A stretch of DNA of 64,000 bases from Lachnospiraceae bacterium. GTDB taxonomy: Bacteria > Bacillota > Clostridia > Lachnospirales > Lachnospiraceae. The notes below the pieces were generated by a model, which saw only the letters and a program-made list of their open reading frames with translations, did no database searches and was not told the DNA's origin. The translations under genes were made by a program, and so were the position numbers. The stretch is from positions 30,326-94,325 of the forward strand of contig JAJBTQ010000004.1 in NCBI GenBank assembly GCA_020860755.1, in the 5' to 3' direction. Below, piece after piece: positions 61,760 through 64,000 of this stretch; the first letter of the stretch is position 1; the number at the start of each line of letters is the position of its first letter.

Positions 61760-62608
61760 TCAGCAAAGATACGCCTTCAGCTCGTTCATCCGTTCCTTCA
61801 TCACATTTACGCCCTCCAGATAAAGTGGTTCCAGCCGGGACCAGTTACCCTCCGTGCGTCCGACTCCGAACGTGTATCGCGGCGCAAGTACAAAGACATT
61901 GCCCTTTTTCTCCTCCGCAAACAGTTCCCGTGTCGTACGATTGTAGGACTCGGTACGGCGCTTCATACACTCCACGATCTTCGGATAGTGCTGGTATATA
62001 AAGTCTACCAGAAACGTACCCCCTTCTCTTCCCTTTAGGTAATCTCGCTCGTGAGTCAGGATCACAAGGAGCCGGTCACACCCGTCCGCCAGAGCTTTCC
62101 GGAAAGGGATCGGATCGGACAGGCCGCCGTCCAGATAGTAGTTCTTCCCCAACTTGACCGGCGGAAACAATACAGGCAGCGCGCAGCTTGCAATGGTCGT
62201 CTCCCAGTGGATCTCATGCGGCGGGATCTGAAGATACTCCGCTTTTCCGGTCCGGACATTTGTCGCCACAGACAGAGCAGGTCCCGGAAACGCAGCCAGC
62301 GCATCGTAGTCAAACGGAACGAGCCGGTTGGGGATATCGTCAAAATCAAACTCCAGATTGTAGTAGCAGCGCTTTTTCGGATCAAACAGATGCTGTATGC
62401 CCATATAGCGCTTTTCATGCATATATTTGCGGGTGAACTCCACATTCCTTCCGCGCTGTTTTGACAGGTAGGATGCACCGTAGGCAACTCCGGCGGAAAC
62501 TCCGACAAAATAATCCGGATAAATATTTTCATCCATCAGGACATCCGTCACGCCGCAGGAAAAGATCGTCCGGCTGGCGCCTCCCTCCATCACAACTCCC
62601 AATTTCAT
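61760..62608 (-). CDS. Patatin-like phospholipase family protein
   Basis: GVVMEGGASRTIFSCGVTDVLMDENI oxyanion motif; VGVSAG nucleophile; YLDGGLSDPIP. Confidence 0.93.
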   Translation of the reverse strand: MKLGVVMEGGASRTIFSCGVTDVLMDENIYPDYFVGVSAGVAYGASYLSKQRGRNVEFTRKYMHEKRYMGIQHLFDPKKRCYYNLEFDFDDIPNRLVPFDYDALAAFPGPALSVATNVRTGKAEYLQIPPHEIHWETTIASCALPVLFPPVKLGKNYYLDGGLSDPIPFRKALADGCDRLLVILTHERDYLKGREGGTFLVDFIYQHYPKIVECMKRRTESYNRTTRELFAEEKKGNVFVLAPRYTFGVGRTEGNWSRLEPLYLEGVNVMKERMNELKAYLC

Positions 62609-62624
62609 AATTGTCCCCCTTAAA

Positions 62625-63959
62625 TTAATCGGATCCTCTCGTTAAAGAATCCAACAGTTCAAAATAATTTTCAAACGTCTTGCTGCAGCAGCCGGGATTA
62701 TCTATCACGATCCCGTCCGCTCCCAGTCCCATCACGGCAAAAGCCATAGCCACGCGGTGGTCATCAAACGTTTCGATCCGGCATGGTTTTGGCATTCCCG
62801 GCTCAATGCTTACCCCGTCCGGAAACTCTTCACAGGAGATTCCGGCACGCCGCAGATTTGTCACGATAGAATGGATCCGGTCAGACTCCTGCTGCCGCAC
62901 ATGAGCGATGTTCGAGATCCTGACCGATGCATTCGCATAGGGCGCAATGGCCGCAAGTGTCAGCGCCTGATCCGAAAAATCCCTCATATCGACAGGGATC
63001 CCTTTCAGGCTGCCTGCCGCCGGTCCCGAAACGGCTATTCCATCCGCTTCTTCCCAGATCACACAGCCCATCCGCTCCAGCACATCCAGAAACTTTAAGT
63101 CCCCCTGCATACTGCTGCCGTAAATCCGGTTCACCCGGACATATCCCCCGGTCACTGCCGCCGCACCGTAAAAATAACAGGCCGCCGACACATCCGGCTC
63201 CACATGGTATTTTTCTCCGGCATACGCCGCTTTCGCAGGCACAAAATACGCACTGTCCTCAAAGCGGACCTCCACACCAAAATCCCGCATCATGCGGCGG
63301 GTCATTCGAACATACGGCCCATCTTTCTTCCCGCCCGTGATGACGATCTTAAGACCGCCGGACAGCATGGGCGCAGCCATCAAAAGGGCGCTTAAAAACT
63401 GAGTGCTCTCGCCAATGTCCAACTCCACCTGTGCCGGACTCAGCATCTGATCCTTCTGCTTCGCCGCCCCGGATATTTCGATCGGCAGATGCCATTCCTC
63501 TCCCAGCCATGTGATCTGTGCGCCGAGAGACAAAAGCGCCTCAAACAGCGACCGCATGGGCCGTTTTTCCATCTGTAAAGAAGCCCGGATCCGGTAGGTC
63601 CCGTCTGACAATCCGAGCAGTGCCGTCAAAAACCGGGCCGCGGTACCCGCACTGCCCACATTGATCTCTGCCTCGGAACGAGGAATGCGCCCTCCCAGAC
63701 CCTGCACACGGACCCGGCAGTCTTGTTCGGACATCTCAACGGAAAATCCGAGCGCTCTAAGAGCATCGAGAAACGCCCTCGAATCGTCGCTGAACAAAAC
63801 TCCCTCCATCTCGACCGGGCCATCCGCAAGCGCGGACAGAAGAAGCGCCCGGTTCGTGATACTCTTCGAACCGGGAACCTCCACCTCCCAATGTATCGGC
63901 TTGGTCGGGCGTTTTATTTCATAAAATTCAGCCTTTTCATTTCCAGTATCTGCCATCAT
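62625..63959 (-). CDS. aroA: 3-phosphoshikimate 1-carboxyvinyltransferase (EPSP synthase)
   Basis: PGSKSITNRALLLSALADG; NVGSAGTAARFLTALLGL; DDHRVAMAFAVMGL. Confidence 0.97.
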   Translation of the reverse strand: MMADTGNEKAEFYEIKRPTKPIHWEVEVPGSKSITNRALLLSALADGPVEMEGVLFSDDSRAFLDALRALGFSVEMSEQDCRVRVQGLGGRIPRSEAEINVGSAGTAARFLTALLGLSDGTYRIRASLQMEKRPMRSLFEALLSLGAQITWLGEEWHLPIEISGAAKQKDQMLSPAQVELDIGESTQFLSALLMAAPMLSGGLKIVITGGKKDGPYVRMTRRMMRDFGVEVRFEDSAYFVPAKAAYAGEKYHVEPDVSAACYFYGAAAVTGGYVRVNRIYGSSMQGDLKFLDVLERMGCVIWEEADGIAVSGPAAGSLKGIPVDMRDFSDQALTLAAIAPYANASVRISNIAHVRQQESDRIHSIVTNLRRAGISCEEFPDGVSIEPGMPKPCRIETFDDHRVAMAFAVMGLGADGIVIDNPGCCSKTFENYFELLDSLTRGSD

Positions 63960-64000
63960 ATATGCTGTCTACGTTCTACCCCGTATCCTCCTCGACATAT

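Overview
This 64 kb window looks like a core chromosomal region of a Lachnospiraceae-like Firmicute; the taxon is inferred from gene content only. Two ribosomal-protein clusters lie on the minus strand. The first is secE-nusG-rplK-rplA-rplJ with rpmG upstream, including a promoter and attenuated L10 leader. The second is the complete S10/spc/alpha operon, rpsJ (46.5 kb) through rplQ (30.1 kb), with secY, adk, map, infA and rpoA. Between and around them are argC, an amino-acid ABC transporter, a YfcE-type phosphodiesterase, guaA, an MgtA-type P-type ATPase, rlmD, a YhaM-family exonuclease, mutS2, a two-component system, nth, truA, lysC, a YhaN/YhaO-like ATPase/nuclease pair, a ribDE-BA-H operon with an FMN riboswitch, and aroA. 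I found no phage, IS element, CRISPR array, rRNA or tRNA. The observations most worth a second look are: (1) an 867-aa Fe-ADH::ALDH fusion in the opposite domain order to AdhE; (2) unusual non-coding spacers inside the S10/spc/alpha operon (rpsJ-rplC, rpsH-rplF, rpmJ-rpsM), one containing a fully open internally repetitive 45-codon frame; (3) a secreted beta-helix-like lipoprotein split by a 1-nt shift at an A5 tract; (4) an SbcC/YhaN-like ATPase with two predicted TM helices inside its coiled coil; (5) an in-frame 15-bp tandem repeat in the rplJ tail.
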